A stretch of DNA of 64,000 nt, taken from Curtobacterium sp. 458 (GTDB lineage Bacteria; Actinomycetota; Actinomycetes; Actinomycetales; Microbacteriaceae). Both the position numbers and the translations under genes were made by a program. The notes below the pieces were generated by a model. The model did no database searches. It was not told the origin of the DNA and saw only the letters and a list, made by a program, of their open reading frames with translations. Below, in pieces: positions 49,795-60,167 of this stretch. The stretch spans positions 570,072-634,071 of the forward strand of contig NZ_CP129104.1 in the NCBI RefSeq assembly GCF_030406605.1, given 5' to 3'. Within the stretch, counting starts at the first letter, position 1. Each line of letters starts with the position of its first letter.

Positions 49795-50983
49795 GCACCG
49801 GGACCGGTCGCGGCTGGTGCAGGCCCTCCGGGCCACGGACGGGAGGCTCGACCGCCTCGTCGACGTCGGCCTGCGCTGGGCGCGCACCCACCGGGCACCC
49901 TGGTGGGTGGTCGACGTCCTGTTCGTCGTGGCCGCCGTCGCGGACGCCGTGCTCGACATCTCCGGCGCGACCTCCGTCGAGACCGGGCTGTCGCTCCTCG
50001 CCGCCGCGGCGCTGCTCCTGCGCCGCCGGCTGCCGGTCCTCGCGTTCGCGCTCACCATGCCGGGGCTGTTCGTCGGTTCGGCCGTGGTCGCCGCGAGCAT
50101 CGCCCTCTTCACGCTCGGGGAGCGCACGGACCGACGCTGGCTCATGCTCGTCGCCGCCGCCGTGCAGTTCGTCGGCTTCAGCGGCTTCGTCGGCCCGCCG
50201 CAGAGCCTCGACGAGCTCGTCGTGTCGATCCTCTACGCCGTGATCTTCGCGCTCGGGCCGCTGGCGATCGGCTTGCTCGTCCGGACCCGCGCGCGGCTGA
50301 CCGAGCAGCTCGCCGAGGTCCGGCTCGCCCGCGAGGACGAACGACGGCAGGCCGCCGAGGTCGCGCTGTCCCGCGAGCGCGCCCTCCTCGCGCGCGAGAT
50401 GCACGACGTCGTCTCGCACCAGGTGACCCTCATCGCGGTGCAGGCCGGGGCCGTCCAGGTCGCGGGACGGGACGAGGCCGAGCGGGGGTTCGCCCGGACG
50501 ATCCGGCAGCTCTGCGTCGTGACGCTGCAGGAACTCCGCGAGATGGTGCAGGTGCTGCGCGCCTCGGGCGGGACCGCGCGGGAGATCGCCCCGCAGCCGG
50601 TGCTCGCCGACCTCCCGCGGCTCATCGCCGACAGTGGCCTCGAGACCACCGCGACCGTCGACCTGCCGGAGTCGCTCGGACAGCCCGTGCAGCGCGCGGT
50701 GTACCGGTTCGTGCAGGAGGGGCTGACGAACGTCCGGAAGCACGCACCCGACGCCGCCGTGCGGGTGAGTGCCCGGATGCACGACGGCGTGGTCCTCGTC
50801 GACCTCGTGAACGGCCCCGCGCGTGCCGAACGGCTCGAACTGCCCGGCTCGGGGCTGGGCCTCATCGGACTCGGCGAACGCGCGTCGCTGCTCGGCGGGT
50901 CGCTCGAGGCCGGCCCGCAGCCCGGCGACGGGTACGCGCTGCACCTCCGCATCCCCGCCGACCACACGCCGTCGGGCGGATGA
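49787..50983 (+). CDS. NarL-type sensor histidine kinase
   Basis: A 398-aa kinase with four or five N-terminal membrane helices (about residues 40-165), a short coiled coil, the HisKA_3 phosphorylation motif LLAREMHDVVSHQVTL (His about residue 207), and an HATPase region with FVQEGLTNVRKHAPDAAV and GSGLGLIGLGERASLLGG. It phosphorylates the regulator just upstream. The signal is unknown; membrane helices without an outer sensor domain suggest envelope stress, and the downstream DUF2156 gene fits that. Confidence 0.9.
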   Translation: MAEHRDRSRLVQALRATDGRLDRLVDVGLRWARTHRAPWWVVDVLFVVAAVADAVLDISGATSVETGLSLLAAAALLLRRRLPVLAFALTMPGLFVGSAVVAASIALFTLGERTDRRWLMLVAAAVQFVGFSGFVGPPQSLDELVVSILYAVIFALGPLAIGLLVRTRARLTEQLAEVRLAREDERRQAAEVALSRERALLAREMHDVVSHQVTLIAVQAGAVQVAGRDEAERGFARTIRQLCVVTLQELREMVQVLRASGGTAREIAPQPVLADLPRLIADSGLETTATVDLPESLGQPVQRAVYRFVQEGLTNVRKHAPDAAVRVSARMHDGVVLVDLVNGPARAERLELPGSGLGLIGLGERASLLGGSLEAGPQPGDGYALHLRIPADHTPSGG

Positions 50984-51028
50984 GGTCCGGATGGCCGATC
51001 GGCCACCCGAGGATCACGCCCCGGAGCG

Positions 51029-53113
51029 ATGTGCCGGCACCCCGTCCGCCGCTTCGATGAGGACGTGGCACTCCCTCCCGTCCTCTCCCGGCTCCGCTCG
51101 TTCCCGGGGACCGTCGTCGTCGCGATCGTCGCGACGGCACTGATCGTCTCGGCGCGGATGATGCACTCCGAGCCGGACTTCCCGCACCACCCGCCGGTGG
51201 CGTGCCTCGCCCTCGTCGCCGTGGTCCTCGCGACGCTCGTCGCCGAACGCCGGCTCGGCTCGGTCCGGACGGTCCTCGTCGGGGTCGCCGCACCCCTGCT
51301 CGCCGCCGGCATCACGCTCGCCGTCGTGAGCCTCGGATCGGCACTCGGTGAGGCGCATGCGGAGGCCGCGGTCGGGCAGCCCCTCACCGCGCCGTCCACG
51401 GTCGCGGTGGCGCTGCTCGGCGCGGCGTCCGCCACGATGCCGACGCAGTCGCGGTGGCGTGTCCGCGCGGTCCTCTGGACCGTCGTGCTCACGCTCGTGC
51501 TGTTCGCTGGCCACGGGTCGGACCTGGCCCGTGCCCTGGCGACCCTCCTCGGGACCGCAGCCGGCGTGCTCGTCGCGCCCCGTGCCTCCCGGCCGGTGGA
51601 GCGCACCGGACGCGCGGTGCCGCCACCGCGGACGCTCGTCGTCGCGACCCTGAGCGCCTTCGGCGCCGGCACCCTGGTGACCCTCGTCGTCCCGCAGGCC
51701 GACGGCGTCCTGTCGCCGTTCGCGGACGCGATGAGCGACCGGTCGGTCGCCGCCGTGGGCGTCCTCCTGCTGATCGCAGCCTGGCTCGTCCAGCACGGCC
51801 GGCGACTCGGCGTGACGATCGCCGTCGGCGTCCTCGTGACGCTGACCGCGGTGCTCGCCGATGCGTTCCTCATCGAGCCGATGCAGGAGGGCGGCGTGCA
51901 GTGGCAGGGGCTGGGCCTCGACGCCCTCGAGTGGCAGGTCACGCTCCTCGGCGCGTGGCTGGTGCCCGCCACGGTCGTCGTCGTGGTGCTCGGGCTGCAC
52001 GGCCGCCTCGTCCGCGCACGCTTCCGCGCCGTCGACGGGTCGCAGGCTGCGCTCGTCGAGATGCTCCGCGACGGGGACGCCGGCAGCCTCGGGCACATGG
52101 GCACCTGGCACGGCAACGCCACCTGGGTGCACCCGGACGGCCTCGGCGCGGTCGCGTACCGCGTGCACGGCGACGTCGCGCTGACCGTCTCGGACCCGGT
52201 GTGCGCCGCTGCGGACCGCGCCGAGGTGCTCGGTGCCTTCGCGGCGGCCTGCGAGCGCAACGGCTGGGTGCCCGCGTTCACGAGCGTGCACGAACCCGTG
52301 CGGGAGATCCTCGCGGCCGACGGCTGGACGTCCGTGCCGGTCGGGGTCGAGGCCGTGCTCGACGTCACCGCGTTCAGCCTGAGCGGCAAGAAGCGCCAGG
52401 ACCTCCGGACCGCCTCGAACCGCGCGGACCGCGAGGGCGTGCGGGACGAGTGGACGACGTTCGCTGCGCTGTCGCCCGAGCACCGCAGCGAGGTCGAGGC
52501 GATCTGCACCCGGTGGGCGGCCGACCGACGGCTGCCGGAGATGGGCTTCACGCTCGGCGGACTCCGGGAGCTCGACGACCCGGACGTGCGGCTCATGCTC
52601 GCGATCGACGCCGAGGACCGCGTGGTCGGGGTCACGAGCTGGCTCCCCGTGCACGAGCGCGGTGCCCTCACCGGGTGGACGCTCGACGTGATGCGCCGCG
52701 GCGAGGACGGGATGCCCGGCGTGATGGAGTTCCTCATCGCCCGGACCGCCCTCCGTGCACGCGACGCCGGCCTCACCACGATCAGCCTGTCCGGGACGCC
52801 GCTCGCCGTGCACCCGGGCGCCGGAGTCCTCGTCACCCGGGGTTCCGCCGTGCTCGCCCGGGTCCTCGAGCCGGTGTACGGCTTCCGGTCGCTCCAGCGC
52901 TTCAAGGAGAAGTTCGGTGCCCGGCACGAGCCGCTCTGGCTCGTGGTCCCGACGCCGCTGCACGTGCCGCGGGTCGCCCGTGCGCTCGCCACGGCGTACG
53001 TGCCGGGGCTGCGGCCGAAGCACCTGTGGGCACTCCGTCAGGCGCACCGGCGGTCGCACGCTCCGGAGCAGCAGCCGGCCACGACGCCGCCCGCTGCCGC
53101 CGGTCGCTCGTGA
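51029..53113 (+). CDS. DUF2156 protein, MprF/LysX-like aminoacyl-lipid transferase candidate
   Basis: A 694-aa membrane protein: about eight helices in the N-terminal ~330 residues, then a C-terminal DUF2156 GNAT-like domain (MGTWHGNATWVHPDGLGAVA, about residues 352-371, to YGFRSLQRFKEKFGARHEPLW). MprF-type proteins aminoacylate phosphatidylglycerol and flip it, giving resistance to cationic peptides; whether this copy keeps transferase activity is inference. APRASRPVER (about 184-193) comes from a family A half-site. Start at the ATG at 51029; a GTG at 51065 is possible. Stop overlaps the esterase start. Confidence 0.82.
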   Translation: MCRHPVRRFDEDVALPPVLSRLRSFPGTVVVAIVATALIVSARMMHSEPDFPHHPPVACLALVAVVLATLVAERRLGSVRTVLVGVAAPLLAAGITLAVVSLGSALGEAHAEAAVGQPLTAPSTVAVALLGAASATMPTQSRWRVRAVLWTVVLTLVLFAGHGSDLARALATLLGTAAGVLVAPRASRPVERTGRAVPPPRTLVVATLSAFGAGTLVTLVVPQADGVLSPFADAMSDRSVAAVGVLLLIAAWLVQHGRRLGVTIAVGVLVTLTAVLADAFLIEPMQEGGVQWQGLGLDALEWQVTLLGAWLVPATVVVVVLGLHGRLVRARFRAVDGSQAALVEMLRDGDAGSLGHMGTWHGNATWVHPDGLGAVAYRVHGDVALTVSDPVCAAADRAEVLGAFAAACERNGWVPAFTSVHEPVREILAADGWTSVPVGVEAVLDVTAFSLSGKKRQDLRTASNRADREGVRDEWTTFAALSPEHRSEVEAICTRWAADRRLPEMGFTLGGLRELDDPDVRLMLAIDAEDRVVGVTSWLPVHERGALTGWTLDVMRRGEDGMPGVMEFLIARTALRARDAGLTTISLSGTPLAVHPGAGVLVTRGSAVLARVLEPVYGFRSLQRFKEKFGARHEPLWLVVPTPLHVPRVARALATAYVPGLRPKHLWALRQAHRRSHAPEQQPATTPPAAAGRS

Positions 53114-54396
53114 CCGTCACCGAGTGGCTCCTCGCCACCCAGCTGCAGGCGCCGTCGAAGCTCGTCCCGATCGACCTCGCCTTCGTCGTCGTCGCCCTGC
53201 TCGTCCTGCTCCCCGCGGTCCGGCGACGGGCGGCGGCCTGGCACTCCCGCGCCGCGTGGCGTGGTGTCGGGCTGCGGGCGGGGATCGCGGCTGCCGCGGC
53301 GGTGGTCGTGCTGCTCGCCTGCTGGGTGACGAGCGACGTGCTGAACCTGTTCGGCGTGGCGCTCAGCCCGGTGACGCGGATGTGGTGCGCGCTCGCCGCA
53401 GCGGCCCTCGCGCTCGCGGTCACGGCCCTGGTGCAGGGCGGGCGCTGGCGTCGGGCCGTCGCGGTCGTCCTCGTGCCCGCCGCACTCCTCGTGCCGGCGC
53501 TCGGGGTGAACGTCGAGTTCGCCAAGTACCCGACGCTCGGCACGGTCGTCCAGAGTGACCCGTACCCGGCGTTCGACACGGACGCGGCCCCCGCCGCCAC
53601 GATGCCGGCCGTCGGCGAGGTCCGCACGGTGACGATCCCCGGACGCCGGTCGCACTTCGACGCCCGGCCCGCGATCGTGTACCTCCCGCCGGCCGCCCTC
53701 GTCCGTGACCCCCGCCCGCTGCCCGTCGTCCTCGCCTTCGCCGGTCAACCCGGTGCGCCGAGCGACATGTTCACCGCCGGGCAGATGGGCACCGTGCTCG
53801 ACGCCTACGCCCGGGCCCACCACGGTCGTGCGCCGATCGTGCTCTCCGTCGACCAGCTCTCCGCGCCCGGTCGGAACACGATGTGCGTCGACTCCCGACT
53901 CGGGGACGTCGACACCTACATCACCCGGGACGTCCCGGCGTGGGCGGAGTCACACCTGCCGGTGACGCCGGACCGGTCGCACTGGGGGCTCGTCGGCTTC
54001 TCGCAGGGGGCGACCTGCGCGGTGCAGTTCCTCACCGGGCACCCGTCCGACTTCGCGGCGGCGCTGGCGATCTCGAGCGAGCTCCAGCCGATCGACCAGT
54101 CGCCGCAGCACAGCGCGGACCAGGCGTTCGGCGGGTCCGTCGCACGGTGGAGGGCCGCTGCACCCCGGGCGCTGATGGCCGACCACGCACCCTACCGCGG
54201 GCACGACCTCTGGCTCACGGCGGGGTCGAGCGACCGGGAGTTCACCGAGAACGCTCGGCTGCTCGGTGCCGCCGCAGCGCGCGCCGGCATTCGGACGCGG
54301 TTCATGCCCGCGCCGAAGAGCGGGCACGACTGGAACACCGTGCAGTGGTCGTTGCGCTCGCAGCTGCCGCAGCTCTGCGACGCGCTCGCCGACTGA
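53110..54396 (+). CDS. membrane-anchored alpha/beta esterase (esterase D / mycolyl-transferase fold)
   Basis: A 428-aa protein with four N-terminal membrane helices (residues ~20-140), then an extracytoplasmic alpha/beta hydrolase. The nucleophile elbow is WGLVGFSQGATCAVQFLTG (about residues 294-312), and PKSGHDWNTVQWSL holds the catalytic His. The GTG at 53110 overlaps the DUF2156 stop. Actinobacterial proteins of this kind often sit beside DUF2156 genes; the substrate is unknown. Confidence 0.83.
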   Translation: MTVTEWLLATQLQAPSKLVPIDLAFVVVALLVLLPAVRRRAAAWHSRAAWRGVGLRAGIAAAAAVVVLLACWVTSDVLNLFGVALSPVTRMWCALAAAALALAVTALVQGGRWRRAVAVVLVPAALLVPALGVNVEFAKYPTLGTVVQSDPYPAFDTDAAPAATMPAVGEVRTVTIPGRRSHFDARPAIVYLPPAALVRDPRPLPVVLAFAGQPGAPSDMFTAGQMGTVLDAYARAHHGRAPIVLSVDQLSAPGRNTMCVDSRLGDVDTYITRDVPAWAESHLPVTPDRSHWGLVGFSQGATCAVQFLTGHPSDFAAALAISSELQPIDQSPQHSADQAFGGSVARWRAAAPRALMADHAPYRGHDLWLTAGSSDREFTENARLLGAAAARAGIRTRFMPAPKSGHDWNTVQWSLRSQLPQLCDALAD

Positions 54397-54439
54397 CCGT
54401 CGACCTGGCGCGTGCCCCCGAGCAGGAACGGCAGCGGCA

Positions 54440-54504
54440 TCGAACCACGGAACCGACGTCGAACCGACCGCCGCGCCTGGTTCGACGTCGTACCCGTGGT
54501 TCGA
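54440..54504. repeat. family E palindrome, intergenic copy
   Basis: Arms 54440-54465 and 54479-54504 pair with three mismatches; GACGTCGAACC is shared with the copy at 38161-38226. Between convergent gene ends, so a likely terminator. Confidence 0.75.
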
Positions 54505-54547
54505 CGGCGCAGCGTGGCGCCGTGACGGGACGTGGCGGACGCCCCGC

Positions 54548-55123
54548 TCAGGCGTGCGCGACGAGCCAGTCGTGCTGCTCGCTGCTGAGGGCCCGGTCCG
54601 ACCACACCTGGCGCTCGACCCCGGCGGGCGTCGGCGACGAGGTCGTGCCCTGCCACACCAGGGAGAGTCCGGAGCGCCGGAGCACGACGGCCGACCCGGC
54701 GTTGTTCGTGAGCACGCGCCCGGTGACGGGGACGTCCGCCGCGGTGTCGTGCGCCGCCCGGACCGCGGCGGCAGCGGCTTCGGTCGCGTAGCCGTTGCCC
54801 CAGGACTCCGGGACGAACCGGTAGCCGAGGTTCCACACGTGACCGGCGGTCATGTCCACCCCGGCGACCCCGAGGAACGTGCCGTCGTGCACCGAGCGGA
54901 CAGCCCAGGAACCGAGGCCGTGCCGGATGCGTCCACCGATCTTGGCCTGGACGAGCTCGACCGTCTGCGCCCGGGAGCGGTGCCGACCCGCGGGCAGGTG
55001 CTGCCACGTGCGGGCGTCCGAGAAGAGCGCGTGCACGTCGTCGACGTCACCGGGCGTCAGCGGTGACAGGAGCAGGCGATCCGTTCGGATCTCCTGCGGG
55101 GGGACCAGGAGCTGGTGGACCAT
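54548..55123 (-). CDS. GNAT-family N-acetyltransferase (RimJ-like)
   Basis: A 191-aa acetyltransferase of the Acetyltransf_3 type. IRTDRLLLSPLTPGDVDDVHALF begins the fold, YRFVPESWGNGYATEAAAAAV (about residues 103-123) binds acetyl-CoA, and TNNAGSAVVLRRSGLSL is the RimJ-type end. Substrate may be a ribosomal or other protein N-terminus or an amine. The ATG at 55123 is 6 nt after GAGGAT; the frame to 55204 is rejected. Confidence 0.87.
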   Translation of the reverse strand: MVHQLLVPPQEIRTDRLLLSPLTPGDVDDVHALFSDARTWQHLPAGRHRSRAQTVELVQAKIGGRIRHGLGSWAVRSVHDGTFLGVAGVDMTAGHVWNLGYRFVPESWGNGYATEAAAAAVRAAHDTAADVPVTGRVLTNNAGSAVVLRRSGLSLVWQGTTSSPTPAGVERQVWSDRALSSEQHDWLVAHA

Positions 55124-55219
55124 GCTCCGATCCTCACCCGCACCACCGACATCCGCGTGAACACCACGCGACATCCGCGCGACTCGGCTCGCCACGTGCG
55201 GCATCCCGCACGCGGAGCC

Positions 55220-56794
55220 TCAGTCGAGCAGGAGCGCCGGCTCCTCGAGCACCGAGGCCACGTCGTGCACGAACCGCGACGCCACGTCGCCGTCGACGAC
55301 CCGGTGGTCGAACGAGGCACCGATCGTGGTCACCATGCGCGACCGGACCTCGCCGTCGACGACCCACGGCTTCGGCTTGATCGTGCCCATGGCGACGATC
55401 GCGACCTCGCCCGGGTTGAGGATCGGCGTTCCCGTGTCCATGCCGAAGACGCCGATGTTCGTGATCGAGACGGTGCCGTTCGCCATCTGCGCCGGGCTCG
55501 TCTTGCCGTCGCGGGCGGTGAGGGTGAGTTCCTCCAACGCCTGCGCCAGCTCGAGCAGCGACATGTCCTGCGCGTCCTTGATGTTCGGCACGATGAGCCC
55601 GCGCGGGGTCGCCGCGGCGATGCCGAGGTTCACGAAGTGGTGGACGATGATCTCGCGGTCGGTCCAGGTCGAGTTCACCGAGCGGTTGCGACGGACCGCC
55701 CAGATGACGGCCTTCGCGACGATGAGCAGCGGCGAGACCTTGACCCCCGCGAACGTCGGCGAGGCCTTGAGGCGCTTGACGAACTCCATCGTGTGCGTCG
55801 CGTCCACGTCCACGAACAGCGACACGTGCGGCGCGGTGAACGCCGAGGTGGTCATCGCGGTCGCGATGGCCTTGCGGACGCCCTTCACCGGGATGGTCTC
55901 GCTGCGGACCTCGCCCCACTCGGGCGTCTCGATGTTGCGGAACACGCTGGCCTGCTTCGCGTGCCGGATGACGTCGTCGCGGGTGATCTCACCCGAGAGC
56001 CCCGTGGCGACGATCTCGCTCAGTTCGACCCCGAGGTCACGGGCGAGTTTCCGGATCGGCGGCTTCGCGAGGACGTTGGTCGCGACGCTCTGCTTCCGCG
56101 GGCGGGTGCCCTGGCTCGCGACGGCGTCCGCGGTCGAGTCCTCACCCGGGTCCGCAGCGGCTGCGGCGAGCGCTGCGGCGTCCGCACTGGAGGCACGGCT
56201 CGCCTCCGCAGCGAGGGCCGCGGCCCGGCGGGCGCCCGGCTTCCGGCGGGACGGTGCGGAGGTCGCCGAGCCGTAGCCGACGAGGACCGCGCCGGAGGTC
56301 TCGTCGGTCCCGACGACGCCCGCGCCGTCGGCGACCGACGTCGGTGCCGCGGCCGCCGGCACGGCCGGAGCGACCGGCGTGGCGGCTGCCGCCGGGGCGG
56401 CGGCGGGTGCCGCGGGCGCAGCGACGGGCGCGGACGCAGTGGGAGCCGGTGCCGCCGGGGCGGGCGCGACCGACGGGGTGGGCGCGACCACGGGCGAGGC
56501 CGGGGCTGCGTCGGCGACGGGGGCCGCGCCTCCCGGCTGGCCACCGGCGAGCGCGTCCGAGTCGACCCGGATGATCGGTCGGCCGACCTCGACCGTGTCG
56601 CCCTCGGCGACGAGCAGGCCGGTGACGGTGCCGGAGAACGGCGACGGGAGCTCCACGAGCGACTTCGCCGTCTCGATCTCCACGAGGACCTGGTCGACGG
56701 CGATCTCGTCCCCGATGGCGACGCGCCACTGGACGATCTCGGCCTCGGTCAGGCCTTCGCCCACGTCGGGCAGGGGGAATTCGGCGGCGGCCAC
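55220..56794 (-). CDS. bkdC: dihydrolipoamide acyltransferase (E2) of branched-chain 2-oxoacid dehydrogenase
   Basis: A 524-aa E2. Lipoyl domain residues 1-75 with Lys in [12 protein letters not shown]; a ~120-aa Ala/Pro linker; the subunit-binding domain with [15 protein letters not shown] (about 228-242); and a catalytic domain ending [15 protein letters not shown] (His/Asp). Forms the core that transfers acyl groups to CoA. GTG start at 56794 behind GGAG. The linker contains two family A half-sites (about 56187-56199 and 56527-56543). Branched-chain specificity is inferred from the E1 genes and the lineage; pyruvate is possible. Confidence 0.88.
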   Translation of the reverse strand: MAAAEFPLPDVGEGLTEAEIVQWRVAIGDEIAVDQVLVEIETAKSLVELPSPFSGTVTGLLVAEGDTVEVGRPIIRVDSDALAGGQPGGAAPVADAAPASPVVAPTPSVAPAPAAPAPTASAPVAAPAAPAAAPAAAATPVAPAVPAAAAPTSVADGAGVVGTDETSGAVLVGYGSATSAPSRRKPGARRAAALAAEASRASSADAAALAAAAADPGEDSTADAVASQGTRPRKQSVATNVLAKPPIRKLARDLGVELSEIVATGLSGEITRDDVIRHAKQASVFRNIETPEWGEVRSETIPVKGVRKAIATAMTTSAFTAPHVSLFVDVDATHTMEFVKRLKASPTFAGVKVSPLLIVAKAVIWAVRRNRSVNSTWTDREIIVHHFVNLGIAAATPRGLIVPNIKDAQDMSLLELAQALEELTLTARDGKTSPAQMANGTVSITNIGVFGMDTGTPILNPGEVAIVAMGTIKPKPWVVDGEVRSRMVTTIGASFDHRVVDGDVASRFVHDVASVLEEPALLLD

Positions 56795-56831
56795 TACGGC
56801 TCCTTCGACGTCGTTCGGGGTCGGACGGGGG

Positions 56832-57881
56832 TCAGTACGCGAGGGCGCGGTCGACGGCCTCGAGGACGCGGTCGGCGTCCGGGAGGTGCAGGTGCTCGAG
56901 CTTCGACACCGGGAACGGCACGTCGAAGCCGGACACCCGGAGCGGCGGGGCCTGCAGCGTGTAGAACGCCCGCTCGGCGACCGTCGCCGCGATCTCGCTG
57001 CCGACGCTGACGAAGCCGGAGGCCTCTTGCGCGACGACGAGTCGGCCGGTCTTCGCGACCGAGGCGAGCAGCGGCTCCCAGTCGATCGGGGAGATCGACC
57101 GGAGGTCCACGACCTCGCAGCTCGTGCCCTCGGACTCGGCGATCTCCGCAGCCTGCATGAGCGTCGCGACCATCGCGCCGTGGCCGACGAGGGTGACCTC
57201 GGTGCCGGTGCGGGCGACGCGCGTGGTGTGCATCGGCACGTGGCCGTCGACGAGGTCGACCTGCCCCTTCGGCCAGTACCGGGACTTCGGCTCGAGGAAG
57301 ACGACCGGGTCCTTCGACGCCACTGCCTCTTGGATCATCCAGTAGGCGTCGTTCGGGGTGCTCGGGCTCACGACCCGGAGGCCCGCGGTGTGGGCGAAGT
57401 ACGCCTCCGGGGACTCCTGGTGGTGCTCCACGGCACCGATGTGGCCGCCGTAGGGGATGCGGATGACGACCGGGAGCGACATGTGGGCCGGCAGCCGGTT
57501 CTGCATCTTCGCGAGCTGCGAGGTGATCTGGTCGAAGCCGGGCCACACGAAGCCGTCGAACTGGATCTCGACCACGGGCCGGTAGCCGCGCAGGGCGAGA
57601 CCGATCGCGGTGCCGATGATGCCGGACTCGGCGAGCGGGGTGTCGCGCACGCGCTCGGGGCCGAAGCGGTCCTGCAGGCCCTCGGTGATGCGGAAGACAC
57701 CGCCGAGTTGGCCGATGTCCTCGCCCATGAGCAGGACCTTGTCGTCGGCCTGCATCGCGGCGGCGAGCCCGGCGTTGAGCGCCTTGGCCATTGTCAGCGT
57801 GGGGGTGGGGTCGCTCGGGACCTCGCCGGCGCCGGGGTGGGCGCGGAGCGTGTAGTCGAAGAGCTGCTCGGTGGTGCTCAT
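56832..57881 (-). CDS. bkdB: 2-oxoacid dehydrogenase E1 beta subunit
   Basis: A 349-aa transketolase-like subunit. [22 protein letters not shown] and [31 protein letters not shown] are strongly conserved; the C-terminal domain includes [18 protein letters not shown]. With E1alpha it decarboxylates branched-chain 2-oxoacids, giving acyl primers for iso and anteiso fatty acids. The ATG at 57881 overlaps the E1alpha stop by one base; E2 follows after 37 bp. Confidence 0.92.
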   Translation of the reverse strand: MSTTEQLFDYTLRAHPGAGEVPSDPTPTLTMAKALNAGLAAAMQADDKVLLMGEDIGQLGGVFRITEGLQDRFGPERVRDTPLAESGIIGTAIGLALRGYRPVVEIQFDGFVWPGFDQITSQLAKMQNRLPAHMSLPVVIRIPYGGHIGAVEHHQESPEAYFAHTAGLRVVSPSTPNDAYWMIQEAVASKDPVVFLEPKSRYWPKGQVDLVDGHVPMHTTRVARTGTEVTLVGHGAMVATLMQAAEIAESEGTSCEVVDLRSISPIDWEPLLASVAKTGRLVVAQEASGFVSVGSEIAATVAERAFYTLQAPPLRVSGFDVPFPVSKLEHLHLPDADRVLEAVDRALAY

Positions 57882-59014
57882 CAGTGGGCGCTCCCCTCGA
57901 AGCCGGCTTCGTACTGCGCGAGCCAGGCCTTCTGCTCGGTGACGAGCGGGTGCGGCTCACGGTAGACGTGGTCGAACATGACGTCGACGGGCGGCGCGGT
58001 GAGCTCGACCGTCCGGCGGCGGACGTCGGCGGCGAGGTCCTCGCCCTCGGCGTCGAACGCCGCGAACTGCTCGTCCGTCGCGCCCTTCGAGCGGAGGTAC
58101 GCCTCGGAGCGGACGATCGGGTCGCGGCGCACCCAGTCCTCGAGCTCGCCGTCGGCGCGGTAGCGGCTCGGGTCGTCCGAGCTGGTGTGGGCGCCGATGC
58201 GGTAGGTGTCGGCCTCGATGAAGGCCGGGCCCTGCCCGCTCCGGGCGTGCTCGGTCGCGACGACGGACGCCGTGTAGGACGCCAGGATGTCGTTGCCGTC
58301 GATGAGGACGCTCGGGATGCCGAAGCCCCGCGGGCGGTCGACGAGCGGGGTCGGCGACTGGACCGTGACCGGGACCGAGATCGCCCAGTGGTTGTTCTGC
58401 AGGAAGAACACGACCGGAGCCTTCGTCGACGAGGCGAAGACGAACGCCTCGTTCACGTCGCCCTGGCTGGTCGCGCCGTCACCGAAGTACACGATGGAGC
58501 ATGCGTCGACGTCGGGGTCGCCCGTGCCGACCACCCCGTCGAGCTTCTGGCCGAGCGCGTAGCCCGTGGCGTGGAGCGTCTGCGAGCCGATCACGAGCGT
58601 CGAGATGTGCGTGTTGCCGCGCTCGTCCGGGTCCCATCCGCCGTGGGTCTGGCCGCGGTACATCGCGATGATCTCCATCGGCTCGACACCACGCTCGGTG
58701 GTGACGGCGTGCTCGCGGTACGACGGGAAGACGTGGTCCTGGGCGCGGAGCGCGAACACGGAGCCGGTCTGCGCGGCTTCCTGCCCGTGACTCGGCACCC
58801 AGAGGCCGAGCTGCCCGGTGCGCTGGAGGTTGTGACCGGCGTGGTCGAACCGACGGGTGAGGACCATGCGGCGGTGCATCGCCAGCAGGGTCTCGTCCGG
58901 GATCGCCCGCGCTGCGGCGGCGAACTCGGCGTTCTCGTCGGTCTCCACGAACCGGCCCTCGGGGTCGAGGAGCCGGACGGTGGTCGTCGCGGGGGCCGCG
59001 GCGCGGAATGACAT
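57881..59014 (-). CDS. bkdA: 2-oxoacid dehydrogenase E1 alpha subunit
   Basis: A 377-aa thiamine-diphosphate subunit. The TPP motif runs from YFGDGATSQGDVNEAF (about residues 175-190) to QNNHWAISVP. RIGAHTSSDDPSRYR is the phosphorylation-loop region of the family. The ATG at 59014 lies 7 nt after TACGCT (59027-59022), so a leaderless transcript starts in the 23-bp gap after hisC. No E3 gene is in the window. Confidence 0.92.
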   Translation of the reverse strand: MSFRAAAPATTTVRLLDPEGRFVETDENAEFAAAARAIPDETLLAMHRRMVLTRRFDHAGHNLQRTGQLGLWVPSHGQEAAQTGSVFALRAQDHVFPSYREHAVTTERGVEPMEIIAMYRGQTHGGWDPDERGNTHISTLVIGSQTLHATGYALGQKLDGVVGTGDPDVDACSIVYFGDGATSQGDVNEAFVFASSTKAPVVFFLQNNHWAISVPVTVQSPTPLVDRPRGFGIPSVLIDGNDILASYTASVVATEHARSGQGPAFIEADTYRIGAHTSSDDPSRYRADGELEDWVRRDPIVRSEAYLRSKGATDEQFAAFDAEGEDLAADVRRRTVELTAPPVDVMFDHVYREPHPLVTEQKAWLAQYEAGFEGSAH

Positions 59015-59037
59015 GCGGGCCAGCGTAGCGGCAGCGC

Positions 59038-60117
59038 TCAACGTGCCGATGTGAGGTCCCCCACAAGCGACCGCGCCGTTTCGAGGAGCGTTTCCACAGC
59101 CTCGTGCTCGCCGATCGAGATGCGGATCCCCTCGGGCGGGAAGGCCCGGACGATGATGCCGGCGGCCTCGAACGCCTCGGCCGCGGTGGCGGTCCCGGCA
59201 CCGGTCGGCAGCCACACGAAGTTGCCCTGGGCGTCCGGTACCGGCCAGCCCTGCTCCCGGAGCGCCGCGACGATGCGGTCCCGGCTGGCGGCGAGTTCGG
59301 CGACGCGCTCGAGCAGTTCGTCCTCGCGCTCGAGGCTCGCGAGCGCCGCGGCCTGGCCCTGTGCCGTCACCGACAGCGGGATCGCACACGCACGGACGGC
59401 GTCGAGCACGTACTGCGGCCCGACCGCGTACCCGACCCGGAGGCCGGCGAGCCCGTACGCCTTGGAGAACGTGCGCAGGACGACGAGGTTCGGGAACCGG
59501 CCGACGAGCGCGCCGCCGCGGACCGCCGAGGGGTCGGTGACGAACTCGGCGTAGGCCTCGTCGAGGACGACCAGCACGGTCGAGGGCACCGAGACCATGA
59601 AGCGCTCGAACTCGTCCGCGGTGACGATCGGCCCCGTGGGGTTGTTCGGCGTGCAGACGATCACCATGCGCGTGCGCTCCGTCACGGCGGCCGCCATCGC
59701 GTCGAGGTCGTGCCCGCCGTCCGGCCGGTTCGGCACCTGCACGCTCGTCGCCCCCGCCACCGTGACGACTCCGGGGTAGGCCTCGAAGGACCGCCACGCG
59801 TACACGACCTCGTCGCCGGGGCCGCTCGTGGCCTTCGCGAGCTCGTGCAGGATCGCGACGCTCCCCGGTGCGACGTGGACCTCCTCGGCGGTGACGTCGA
59901 AGCGGCGCGCGAGCTCGGCGCGCACGGCGAGGGCGGTGGCGTCGGGGTAGCGGTTGAACGCCGTCTGCGCCTGGACCGCCTGCACGACACCGGGGAGCGG
60001 CGCGAAGGGGTTCTCGTTGCTGGAGAGCTTGAAGGCGTCGGCCGCGGCCTGTCGACCCTGCTTGTAGGCGGGGAGCACCGCGATGTCGGGGCGGATGTGG
60101 ACGCGCTCGTCGCTCAT
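59038..60117 (-). CDS. hisC: histidinol-phosphate / aromatic aminotransferase
   Basis: A 359-aa fold-type I PLP enzyme. [16 protein letters not shown] begins the core, [14 protein letters not shown] binds the cofactor, [10 protein letters not shown] supplies Asp and Tyr, and the Schiff-base Lys is in [17 protein letters not shown] (about residue 222). It may serve histidine, phenylalanine or tyrosine synthesis; without his neighbours I cannot choose. The ATG at 60117 is 6 nt after TAACCT (60129-60124), so a leaderless start is better than the GTG at 60120. Confidence 0.88.
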   Translation of the reverse strand: MSDERVHIRPDIAVLPAYKQGRQAAADAFKLSSNENPFAPLPGVVQAVQAQTAFNRYPDATALAVRAELARRFDVTAEEVHVAPGSVAILHELAKATSGPGDEVVYAWRSFEAYPGVVTVAGATSVQVPNRPDGGHDLDAMAAAVTERTRMVIVCTPNNPTGPIVTADEFERFMVSVPSTVLVVLDEAYAEFVTDPSAVRGGALVGRFPNLVVLRTFSKAYGLAGLRVGYAVGPQYVLDAVRACAIPLSVTAQGQAAALASLEREDELLERVAELAASRDRIVAALREQGWPVPDAQGNFVWLPTGAGTATAAEAFEAAGIIVRAFPPEGIRISIGEHEAVETLLETARSLVGDLTSAR

Positions 60118-60167
60118 CACAGCAGGTTAGCGGCACCCTCGCGGCTGCACGACGGCATCATGGGCGC

